Positions 12,301 through 24,300 of a stretch of 64,000 bases of DNA are shown one piece after another (position 1 is the first letter of the stretch; each line of letters starts with the position of its first letter). Source of the DNA: Heligmosomoides polygyrus polygyrus (taxonomy: Eukaryota > Nematoda > Chromadorea > Rhabditida > Heligmosomidae); the NCBI GenBank assembly GCA_947396885.1, contig OX377201.1, forward strand, positions 70,530,983 to 70,594,982. Reading direction: 5' to 3'. The notes below the pieces were generated by a model. It had not been told where the DNA came from. It did no database searches and worked only from the letters and a program-made list of their open reading frames with translations. The translations under genes and the position numbers were made by a program.

Positions 12301-15300
12301 GTATTGCCACGGCTTTCGATGTTGTTTTAGTTACGAGGGAAATTAGAGATTGCGGCGCAAAACAACTGAAAACGTAAGGGTGAGCCAAACAAAATCCGAG
12401 AATCCGATATCCCTTTTTGAAAACTTCCAGAAATTCACACTGCCAATCAATCAGTTTAACAATGCAAAGTGCTGGAAAAGGATGTGGCGCAATCCCAACA
12501 TTTAACAAATCAAATCGGAAAAGTTCGACTTTCCAGCTCGTTAGCTTCCTCCTTGAAATTAGAAAAAATCACATTGCAGCTTAAATGATAGGAAAATTTT
12601 ACCATATACAATTCGCTTAATCCGTGGGTCACGTTGTTAGTCACGGGAGGGAGGACTGAAGCCAAGAGATGTCTTCGATAGTACGGCGTATGCCAGCCGG
12701 ACTTATTTTTTAGCTTAACCATGGGCGATTGCTGGCGAACTACATCCTTGGCGACGGATTATATATATTATATATTTATTACATGGAAGTCCATGTTAGA
12801 TAACATGTTCTGTACCTGCAATGAACAAAAAAAAACCAGACATGTGAAGAAATACTAAGAGAGGAACGTAACATTAAGAACTTATAAAACAATAAAAAAA
12901 AGAATCCAATAAAACAACCTCCAAGCTTAACATTACGGATCCAGGTGTTTCACAATAATGTTTTTGAGGGAGTATAAAGAATGTGGAAGCGGATGGTTTT
13001 TACTAATTTTGATGTAAGCGGAAGTTGCCCTATTGACGAAAAAATGAACCCTACAACTGAGCCTGGCTTTTGGCACAACTAACTTCAACGTACCGCCCCT
13101 TGTAATGGACGACCTCACCGCCAGGAACCCCTCGGGTGGAATACCGGAGGCCCTAGTCAAAATTTTATGCAGCATGATTAGGTCAAATTTCTTTCTGCGG
13201 TGTGCCAATGAGGAGAGCTTGAAATTAAAATTCCTAACGTTTGATCGAGGTATGGCGTCATAAGAGAACCCAACCATCCTTATAAAAAGTTTCCTTGTGA
13301 AACTATTCTGCACCTTTTCCAGTTCATCAATGATTTTTTTTCTTGTGGGGATTGAAAACAACAGTGCCGTACTCAACTAGAGGTCTTATGTATGACTTAT
13401 AGGCTCTAATAAGAACCGAGGGATCTTTAGTTGAAAGAGCCCTGAAAAGTTGATGTACCACTGAGTGCGCCCTGGCTACTATCCGCTTACAGTGGGCATC
13501 AAAGCAGAGTTTCCTGTTGACCAAGAACCCAAGGTCGTTTAATTCGTCAACCTCTTCAATGGTCGTGCCGCCAATACAATAATCAAAGGGCGGAGGGTTG
13601 ACCCCAACCCGCAGTAATTTTGTCTTTTCCTTTGATAAGGGTAAACTCCAATCTTCCGACCATTTTTGGACTAGCGAGATGGACCGCTGTAATGTATCAC
13701 AATCACTGGTGCAGCTAATGTTATGATAAAGCTTGATGTCATCAGCGAAAGCAACGCAATTAACACCAGAAGATGTGATAAGGGAAGGAAGTTCGAATGT
13801 ATAAATGTTGAAGAGAACCGGAGATAATACACCGCCCTGAGGGACACCACTTAGAACAGACCGCGGACTGGAAAACGAATTGTTGACTCTAACGATCATA
13901 GTCCTCCCAGAGATGAAATCTTTTAACCAGGCCACTATACGCGGATGTATCCCAACGATGACGAGTTTCTGAATTAGCTTGGAATGTGAGACTCTATCAA
14001 ATGCTTTTGAGAAGTCGAGGTAAACACTATCAACACACTGACCTTTATCAAGAGAGGAGGTCCAGTCATTAAGAGAATGGAGCATAGCAGTGATGGTTGA
14101 TTTGCCTTTTTGAAAACCATGCTGGTGAGGAGAAATTACTGAGTGCTCCTGAAGATGATTCAGGATGAACTTCCTTAGAATTTTCTCAAAAAGACGGGCG
14201 AACACCGAAGTAATACTTATTGGTCTATAGTTATTGGCAGATGACAGAGGAGCCTTTTTCGGAACCGGAGTAACAAGGGACAGCTTCCACCTTCGAGGGA
14301 CCTCACCTCGCATAAAACTCAAGTTGAAGATGTGCTCCAGGGGGGTGGCTATAATATGAGCAACATTTTTAAGAAAACTTACGGGAATTCCATCGGGTGT
14401 CAAAGAATACGACTGTGGCCATCTTGAAAGAAGATTATAAATTACCTCAGCATGGAACCAAGCTGAATCAGACATCGTAGGAAATTGTTGCTCCCTAGTT
14501 ACAGTAGGTTCAGAATCAGGTGAGAACGACTGTGCAAACGTATCTGCTAATAGTTCAGCCCTATCAAAATCGGTTCTAAGCACGCTTCCGTCTTCAGTCA
14601 CGAGCGTAGTTAAGGAAGGCTTGGAACGCAGTCTAGAGTTCAACAGCTTATAAAAAGCGAGCTTTGTCTTCGACTGAATTACTTTGCTTTCAACGGCGCA
14701 ATTATATTTCCACAGTTTACGTAGGAACTTACGGTTAAGTTGTTTGTAAACCATCCACAGCTCATCGGTTCCATATTTCGTCGCCATATCCCACGCTATT
14801 GACTTCTTCTTCAACAGGAGATTAAGATACTGAGGCAGATGAGCGCGGCGAACCGGTATCCGTCGAAGAGGTACAAACAGATCAATACAATGGGACAATA
14901 TGGCAATAAATAATTCATATTTTCCATCCACCGTTTCAACTGAATTAAAGGAGCCGAACCAATCTACGTTCATTAAGTATTCTTGGATGGCACTGAAATT
15001 CGCAGCTTTAAAATCACGCTTACTGGTAAGGATAACTGGTTCTTTTGCCATATTAATCTTGAAGGTGACCACCGCGTGATCGCTGGTACCAACAGGCGGG
15101 CCCACCGATACGTCATGGATGATAGTACTACGATTGCAGAGGACAAGATCAAGCACGTTACAACCAAGTGTTTGTTCAGTAACAAACTGAGATAAGGAAT
15201 GCGATTCGCATAAATCAAGAAAAGTTTTAGCTTGACAAGAACTAGCTTTTGGCTTAGTTGTAGACCAGGTAATACCCGGAAGATTGAAATCACCCATAAC

Positions 15301-18300
15301 AATGGAGGAATGTTCGCAAGAGATGAGATCGCTAATTGCTTTAAACATTTGTGTCGTCATAGCGGAAGGACAGGACGGAGCTCTGTAAAGGACTAAAATG
15401 CGGATTGTAGCCACACGCACCGTGACATCACAACAAAGTATTTCATAGCCATTAGGAACGGACTCCTGGAATACCAGCAAGGGTAGAAGCGTTTTCTTCA
15501 AAAAACAGGCTACCCCACCACCTTTTTTACCTCGACGGTCGCACCGGAGAACCTGGAACTGGTTTTGCCGTCCACCAAGCACGCAGTCAACGTTAAAGGT
15601 ACGCGAAAGCCAGGTCTCAGTCAAAGCAATAATGTCGAAAGACTTCGTTTCCAGGACAGATTTGAGCGGATACAGATTTTTCAGCACTGATCGGATGTTG
15701 GTCAAAAAACATTGAATATTCACACCTGGAAGCCGACGATGCTTTACTTGTTTGACGAGTCAGATGGATATGCATTAACGTGAGCTGCGACATTGAAATT
15801 GCAAGAATTAGGATTGCAAGCTGCAGAAGAATTGGAGCTTTGGGCCTGCAGAGGTGATGGTTGGTGATGGCACCGTCGCGCCGCTCGCTCTGCCCTCAGA
15901 CGATCCCTCTCAGGTTTGGAGAGGGATGGCCTGATGAACAGACCGGCAACCTTAAAGCGCCTCAAGCGAGGGGCTCGACGAACCATCAACTTGGCAAAGA
16001 ACGAAGCGGGTAAAACTACTTTAACGAGCCTTGGGTGATTAGCATTGAAACGACCAAGACGGTACACGGATAACGTGGAACAATCGATTGATAAAAAGTC
16101 CATGATTTCACGGACGGCATTGAAATCATGTAGAACGCGAGTAGAGGAGTGTTCGGCTTGGCTTTCGCCCAAACCAGCAATCACAACACTACGTCTACGC
16201 TCTATCTCCTCAAACGACTGGGTAGAAGTGGGAGGAGGAGAAGAAGAGGAAGAGTTATTGGTATCCATAGCCTGGGTCATAGGAGTTTGAGATGGAGGAG
16301 AACATGAAATAAAGGAATTCTTAAGCACTGATAACTCATCCCTTAACGAAGCTATAGTATCAGTCATTTCACGACATTGTTCCATCATGGTTTGTAGCTG
16401 TTTCCTATCTTCCAATAAGAAAGCGATCACTGTTCTCAGATGTGCTGGAATAGAGTCGTCCCTCAAGATTGATTGCACATGGTCGTCGAGATCACCAGGG
16501 GTCGATGGCGTTGTCGCAAGATCAATGCACTGGCGCTTTGATGGTTGACGATGCATCTGAATGGAACGAGAAGACAGGGGAGTGGCCATCTTTCAACTGT
16601 AGAGGATCAAGAAGATAATGCACCGAAACAGGTGGCTGAACTTCGGAAGATAGTAGTTTCTCAGCCACCAGAAACTTAGCCGATAGTAGAAGATCGATAT
16701 GGCGCTCAAGCGGCACGATAGAGAATACGAGAGTAGAAAGGATTCACCTAAGCTGGTGGCTTTTCTTCTTCGGATGCCGCACCGTGCCACAACAGTGCTC
16801 ACTTCCTCGACGAACAGTAGCACAACTCGGAAGGTAGAGAATACGTGACGAGTAGTAAGGTTCACCGGCAGAGATCGACGCGGGAGCCGGCCGCTCACGG
16901 CTAGCGACAGCGAGCGATCTATGTTCACTCTGTCCTCCCATTTGAAATCGTTATTGATGCCTTCCACTCGATGGCCCTTGAATATTGGCAGATCACTGAC
17001 TAACGATTTTGGTTCTGAATGGGAACCATCTCTGCGCTTGGACAACCGTGTCCTGCCTGAACGTTTGGCAGGGAAGGTGAATGCAGGGTGTGAGGGGTAA
17101 TATGAGACTGCCTTGCGAGAGGGAGAATGAGAACAAGGAAATGCCCAGTAAGTGCTAAGCTTTTACGCTCACAAGCCAAGAAGTCTTGTGAAGGTTTGAA
17201 CGAGCCTGGCGACCGAGTTCAAAATCAGAGTTCGAATTACTACGCAAATTTTACGGAATATCTCAGGGGTAAGCCAGTTCGCCAACCTCTGCCGGCGCCA
17301 GACAGGTCGCTGAGGTGGTGACCAGAAGAAAGTAGCTCATTCACCAACAGCGCTCTTCATCCGAGTGCGGTTTGCCTCGTATCCTTTAGGTTAGTTGGGT
17401 TGTCCTTGCAGCTCTTCGTCCCATTCTCCCAACTATCGCATTTGCCGAGGCGGAAATAGCCCTTGAAAGTGTGTTTTGTAATTTCTACAGTACCTTCGGT
17501 AAATATTCGCCAAAACTCGGCCGGCGACGGTATAATCCGACGTTTCCGTCCCTTTGCCATAGCTCCTTTCAAAGTCGATTAAACCCTTTGAAAATTGTCA
17601 AAATCAGAATAACATGATACCAATGGGTAAGAAACCTTGCATAATTTTAGTTCGAGATAACCTAGTTCGATATCAGTTCGAGATAACCTAGTTAAGCGAG
17701 CCCATAATTGTCTCGACCTAACCCATATTCGCTCCGCGTCTCAATTTCAAAAATTTTGAACGCTGTCGAACATGAGCTTTATGCCAACGTTAGGTTTTAC
17801 CTCGTCATGCGATCCATTTGGTGACAAATTTTTACTCAGACTGGCTCCATTTACAGTATTACCTGCTATCCTAACTGTTGCTTACAGAACCTTCAGTGAC
17901 CTGTAATTTTGGTTGGTTTTGGTTCTTAGCTGCAAAGGAAGTGTTCACATCAGTGTATTGCCACGGCTTTCGATGTTGTTTTAGTTACGAGGGAAATTAG
18001 AGATTGCGGCGCAAAACAACTGAAAACGTAAGGGTGAGCCAAACAAAATCCGAGAATCCGATATCCCTTTTTGAAAACTTCCAGAAATTCACACTGCCAA
18101 TCAATCAGTTTAACAATGCAAAGTGCTGGAAAAGGATGTGGCGCAATCCCAACATTTAACAAATCAAATCGGAAAAGTTCGACTTTCCAGCTCGTTAGCT
18201 TCCTCCTTGAAATTAGAAAAAATCACATTGCAGCTTAAATGATAGGAAAATTTTACCATATACAATTCGCTTAATCCGTGGGTCACGTTGTTAGTCACGG

Positions 18301-21300
18301 GAGGGAGGACTGAAGCCAAGAGATGTCTTCGATAGTACGGCGTATGCCAGCCGGACTTATTTTTTAGCTTAACCATGGGCGATTGCTGGCGAACTACATC
18401 CTTGGCGACGGATTGTCCAAGTTTACGACATATTCAGTAGGCAGCGCATCAGGATATGAATGGGGATCAAGTGCAGAGCGTAAGGATTCAGAAGACGTGC
18501 GAAGACGTCGTCTAGCGTGCATAGGGATTCAAAAGGCGTGCCGCAGACGTCATCCAATGTGCACAGGGGTTCAGAAGAGATGCCGCAGACGTCCAACTTG
18601 TGTAAGAATCTCAAGTAAGAGGGAGCAGAAGGAGGGAGACCAGTGAAGAAGAAATCAACAACATGGACCACTAGTAGGGGAGGAATGAGGGGGACCAGTA
18701 TTTTCCCCAATATCGACCAATGACTGTTGAGTTTCTGAAGACGGATCACAAAAGTCGTGGCACGTGTGTCGGGGGCAGAAGGAATGTCATTGAGTCGTGG
18801 CAACGTGGCGACCCGTGAGTCGCGACTCAGTGCCACATGTGCGTGCTTGGCTCTCACTCCGTTTCTTTGCCAGCGCCTAGGTAAGGAAGTATTAGCGGGG
18901 AGGAGGAGGGGGAAGAGGTAGGGAGAGTGCCCATGGGATTCCGAGGACTACTATTACCGTCGGGCAGTAAACGGGGTCGACCCGTTTTTCAATACTGATT
19001 ATGATTTTATTATTGTTTATTATTATTATTATTATTATTATATTATTTTCACTATCAATATTTTAATTGTGTTTTTGCAGATTAGTACTTCGGATTGAGA
19101 TTTACATGATCTGTTTCTCGCCTCGAAGAGGACGGGCACTTCGAAGAATAAATCGCGTTCCTGCGATAGAGGGTGGATGGAGTTCATGGGAGCGGTGAAG
19201 ATTTTGCCTACCATACCTTGCTCCACTAATCTATATAGTAAACCAGTTTTTTAATGTAATAAAAGTAGGAAGGCCTAAAGAAGAAAGGAGGAAGATTGGG
19301 GTTGCTTTACTCTCGGGGTTTGAAGGCGAAACCCAAACCAGACGTTTGGCGGCCGCTAGGGCGCTGCAGATCTGGTTATAACTATAATATAACAAAGCAT
19401 GGGTTTTTGAGACATCCTGCCTACTTGATACGATTTTACAAATCGCTTATAATATATACTCAAAAGAGTGAGGGTGGACATTAGATGTCAGATGCAGCAA
19501 TTTCATTTTCAATAAAAAACAACGGACAAAAATGGGAAGCTACAGATGATGGATGATATATGAAAGGGCAAATAGGAGGTAGGAGGAGAATATAATCGCG
19601 TTAATGTCAAAATAAATAGAAAGCACTCTATTTAGTCTACTGTTTAAATGATATGTCTATGACAAATCGTCAGAGATACTTATATTTTGACCTCAGTTTT
19701 GGTCTATAATTGCGTGAAGTAGATGATCTAGTAGCAAACCTGTACTGGATTTAAGATATGGTTGTATGAACACATTAGGCCCAGCAGTAAGTCAGTTAAT
19801 AGGGGGACTCGGTAATAGTAGAATCTCAAAATTCTGTCAGGGGATTAAGAAGCTCAGCTAAGCTAAGCTTGATGTGTGTACTATAGCAAGATTAAATAAC
19901 GACAATGTTAGAAAATAAAAGAACTTTTACGAAGGCGGAGGGAGCTTTATAGTTTTTGTTAGTGTTGTGTGGCCGTAAATGCGCTTATAATTAAGTTGAT
20001 ACATTGGGTTAGTGTGAGTAGTGAGAAGAGAGAAGCCGTGATTGCATGCCTAAACGACATTGTTGGGGGACAGGTCAGGTCATTGTAATCACGACAAGGG
20101 TCAGGACCCCGACTCTAGATTTGTATCAGGGAATGAATTAGATTAGGGTCGAGTGAATATTGTTTGAAAATACAGGGTGTCTCAAAAAATGTATGCACTG
20201 TTTGAAAGGTGATAACTTTGCTCACAGTAAAGGCACCGAAAGTGTTAAGGGCTCATTTGAACGCTTAAGAGAATAGAAACTTTGTGACATATGGGCGATA
20301 TGGAACGCGCTAGGCACTCTTCTGCAACCTTGCATTTTACACTCGATTGATTTTGTTTCACTTGAATACTTGTTACAATTTTTCCACAAAGTGGCTATAT
20401 CCATTGACCTGTGCTTCTTTTAAAGTTTAAAACTTAAAAACATACTGTGGCTTGCGAAAAATGCATGGTATCCTAAAAAATGCGGGTTCTATTTGAAAGC
20501 TTCTAACATTACTGCTATTCAAGCTTTTAATGGTGTTTGAAACTCTTATGAAAGCATAGTTTAACAAGACTACTGTGAAGTGCAAATAACCAAGAAGTGC
20601 AAATAACCAAGTGCGCTCGTCTAAAACCCTGCATTTCAGACACGATTGATTGTGCATGGGCTAAAGTTTGTTACAATCTTGTTACTGCTTGCCCATATTA
20701 ACCTGTTCTGTGCTTATTTTTATGTTTAGAACTACGTGAAAGACACGTCAAAAGTGAGTTTATTAATTGCACAATTTAGCGCTATCGCTATCGCTCTAAT
20801 AACGCTCTCTACATATCTGAGCCCACAACAAGAGTTATGCCCAGCTCCAGGCTTTCCTCCAAGGAAAAGAAGTTTATCCTGAAGTGCTAGCGAAAGTTCG
20901 AAAACATCGTCGAAGTCCAGAGGCGATTTGCTGCAAAACCACGCACGCATGCGGTTCCTCAATAATTAATTGCGTCTGAAATGCAAGTTTTCAGGCCGGG
21001 GGCACGGCTCAATCTTAAATATTTGTATGCCACAGAAATCTTGTTATCCCGCGTTTGCAACGAATCTCAAACATCTTCAGAAGCTTCACTAACTGCAATA
21101 TTAGAAGCTTTCAAAAAAGCACCTGCATTTTAAGATACTCTGCACTTTTCGCAAGCCATAGTGTGTTTCTAAGTTTCAAACCTTTAATAAAGCACAAATC
21201 AATTAAAACGGCGGCATTATGAAGAAATTGCAGCAAATATTTTAGCGAAACACAATCAATCGAGTGTAAAATACAAGGTTTCAGACAAGTACATGGCGCA

Positions 21301-24300
21301 ATCCACACCTCTCATATGTCAGAAAACTTCTATTTTTTTATGCTTATATACTAGTCCTTAACGTCTTTAGTAGACACCTCTTTCGTATCTCATTGTCGAA
21401 TTTGAAGGAAACTGCCTGGCTGGCATGGTCCGCTAACTCCATCGCCTGGGTGGCGTGGCCCGCTAACTCCATCACCCATCATTTTTGCTAGGATGCATCT
21501 CTATATGATATCAGAACACAGATCCAGCTTTCGCGCTTAACAGCACGATGAAGTAGCCTTTGCAGGACGTGTCTCCTTGGAAACCTGGTGCACGGCCAAT
21601 TTGGTAGCTGATTTCTACCTTACCCTTGATCAAAGTAAAACTAAACCTACATTTGCCATCGACATTTTACAATCAAGAACTTGTTCAAAAATTAGTACTC
21701 AAACAAAAGGAGTACGGTATTATATAATTATCGTAAATGAAAAAGCAGTAGTTGTGAATGCATGGAATGATATAAATGGAGCTAATCTAGGGAAATTCGA
21801 TGTCAAATAGATCGTCATGATGAGGCAAAACCTAAAATTGGCATGAAATACATGTTCGACACCGTTCAAAAATTCTAAAATTCCACTGGACATATTGATT
21901 GCTGCCAGAGGGAATTAGGTCAACTTGAACTCAAAATTTCTAAAACCATGCGAGGATTTTTACGCCATTGGGTAGATCATGTTGTTCTGACTCCGAAAAT
22001 GTGCATTTCAGTGGACAAGATCGACTTTGAAAGGAGTTATTGAGAAAAAAAAGAGAAAAAAAAAGCGGAAATGGCAGACTAATCCGCCGCCGGCCGCGTT
22101 TTTGCGGATATTCACCGACGGTACTACATTTATCTTGTAGTTCCTCGGTTTAAAGAAAGCGAACACATCGAAATTTTGGCTGAATAACTTTTGGTTATGG
22201 CTAGTGCCAGTCTCGGTACGATAGTTGAGTGAACGGTTTTCTTGAAATTAGCAACAAAAAAATAACAGCAAAGTTGCTGTTTTCTTGAATTCAGGTGTGA
22301 AATTATTATATTTTGTGAGATGGAGTACAACTTTTGAAATCTTCATACTAGTGCACCTAATCAATAGATCGGCCAAAAAAATATTGTGTGCTACTGATGG
22401 TTTTTACTTCGCTATTCTTTATTCCAATTAACAAAAATTAGTCTACCAGTGGGTATCGTAATTTTACGTCTTAAATGACTCGAGACCACGCATATTCGGT
22501 AGATGAATATCGAAACAAACTCTTGCTTGGTTTAGAAAATTGAGTTTAGGAATTAAACATATGATTTATGAACTACCGCCTGTACACAACACCCACTGTT
22601 TTGGAAAAAAAGCTCGTTTAATAGTTACATAGAATGATGGTATAAGATCATACATTTGGACGAGGAGCCGCTCGTTAACATCCCATAGATTTGACTCGAA
22701 ATAGTACCTAGCAGATCAGCTTGACCTCTTTGTCTCCATTCTCCTGTAGCGTTCCGCAAAGCTCAAATAAAACGGCTTCCAAACCAGATTTTGTGAACGA
22801 TTCAGTACAACAGCTTCTGGATCAACATTATCTCCGGCACAATCACATGGCTTGCCTCGTTTGGAGTGAACCAGCTGGCTATTCAGCGATACGCAAGTCT
22901 ACCTACTCTTCGTCACGCGCAGGTTGGTACACACGCTTGAAACGGGCTAAAAATTCATAATTGATAGTCTTTCTTTCAGAACATCATTTATTGCACACTG
23001 ATTCCGTTCTTGATTCTCTGCTCAATTGTTGCCTTCGTTGGATTCATCGCCCTGGCCTACTTTTACAACTGCAACCCAGTCGAAACGGGCCTTATCAAGG
23101 AGACTGATCATATCACTATTCTTTTCGCTAGAGACATTCTACGTATGTTCTCAGCATTGTCGAAACCTATCAAGCTGTCGAAAAGTTGCGAAAACTGCTT
23201 GAAACACAGCACGTCTTAGGTTAAGTGCGGTGCAGGAAAATATTGTCGTCTAGACGAAGGTCGTCAATTGAAGAATGAAATCCTCCCTCTTTCATTCGCG
23301 TATGGGTGCGTTTTTAAGATTGCGTTAGGGTTTACCTAACTGAGCCTATTTGTCAGAAAATGCCTAGGAAGCAGGACACAAATTATTATTTTAGGTTGTC
23401 CCATATTTTTTTCAACGATTTAATGCGATTTCTCCTTGCATAGCGCTATACAGCTTTCGAAATAATGATTTGCATCCTGAATTTTGCCAATTTTTAGGTC
23501 GTTAAAGTGAAAAATGAGAAAGTGGCCATCTGTGCAGTGTTCTTTCCGCTCAGGTTTGGAATTTTTTGCGCAGCGTTTTATAGCATTTGGAAGGCAATGT
23601 TCTGTGCTACAAGAATGTTTGCTGGTCCTATTTGCTTACTAGTCCTTTATTGATTTTTAGGCCATCAAATCGGGACGTCCGAAGGAGCAGATTTTACCGA
23701 CAGCACGGCTCTGTGGTTGTTCCTTTTTGCTTGCTATTATATGTCGTTCGAAAGAAAATGTCTTGCTCAGTGAGAATCTGTGTCGTATTTATTGGCTCAT
23801 GCTAATTTCTGTCGAATATAAACAAATGAACAAGGAGAAGAAGTTGGTGAAGATGATTTTCTCTTTTTGAAATTTTGTAGTTATTCGACAGAAACCAACA
23901 CGTATGAGCCAATAAACGCAACACGAATTTTTATAGAGCAAAACATTTTTTTCCCAACGACATACAACACCAAGCAAAAAAGTCCTACCACAGAGCAGGA
24001 ACTGTCTGTAAAAATAATTTTTCTCCTTCGGAGTCCTAATTTGATGACCTAAAAATCAATAAAGGACAAGTGAGCAAACAGTGCCAACACGTGTTCTTGT
24101 AGTACAGAGCATTTGTCTTTCAAACGCTATAAAAAACTGCGCCAAAAATTCTAAACTTAAACGGGGAGAACAACTGGGTAGATGGCCACTTTTTCACTTT
24201 CTCACTTTTCAATTTAACGATTTAAAAATTGACAAAATTCTGGATGAAAAAAGAAACAACAAACAACACAATGCTCTGATATTTTCTCATTGTCTTTCGA

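Larger units (their letters stand above)
12761..16918 (-). mobile_element. Full-length CR1-like non-LTR retrotransposon
   Basis: A 4,158-bp element read on the minus strand: a 5' UTR of about 330 nt (16918-16590), ORF1 (16589-15744), ORF2 (15723 to 12933 through one frameshift), a short 3' UTR and an AT-rich tail at 12761-12780. The 3' end carries TAATAAA followed by a TA-rich microsatellite, as in other CR1-like 3' ends in this window. A 7-bp hairpin (12780-12795) precedes the tail. It lies antisense in intron 6 of the SLC5-like gene. It looks young: only one coding break is visible. Confidence 0.93.

Noticed and set aside
11265..18414. LTR retrotransposon with 1.5-kb LTRs
   Set aside because: The enclosed proteins are ORF1/ORF2 of a CR1-like element, in antisense. 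There are no TG...CA ends, primer-binding site, protease or integrase.
19360..19370. Helitron 3' end (hairpin followed by CTAG) in the 42-bp-repeat family
   Set aside because: The hairpin is imperfect, the base after CTAG is not the expected T, and no 5' TC end or Rep/helicase was found.
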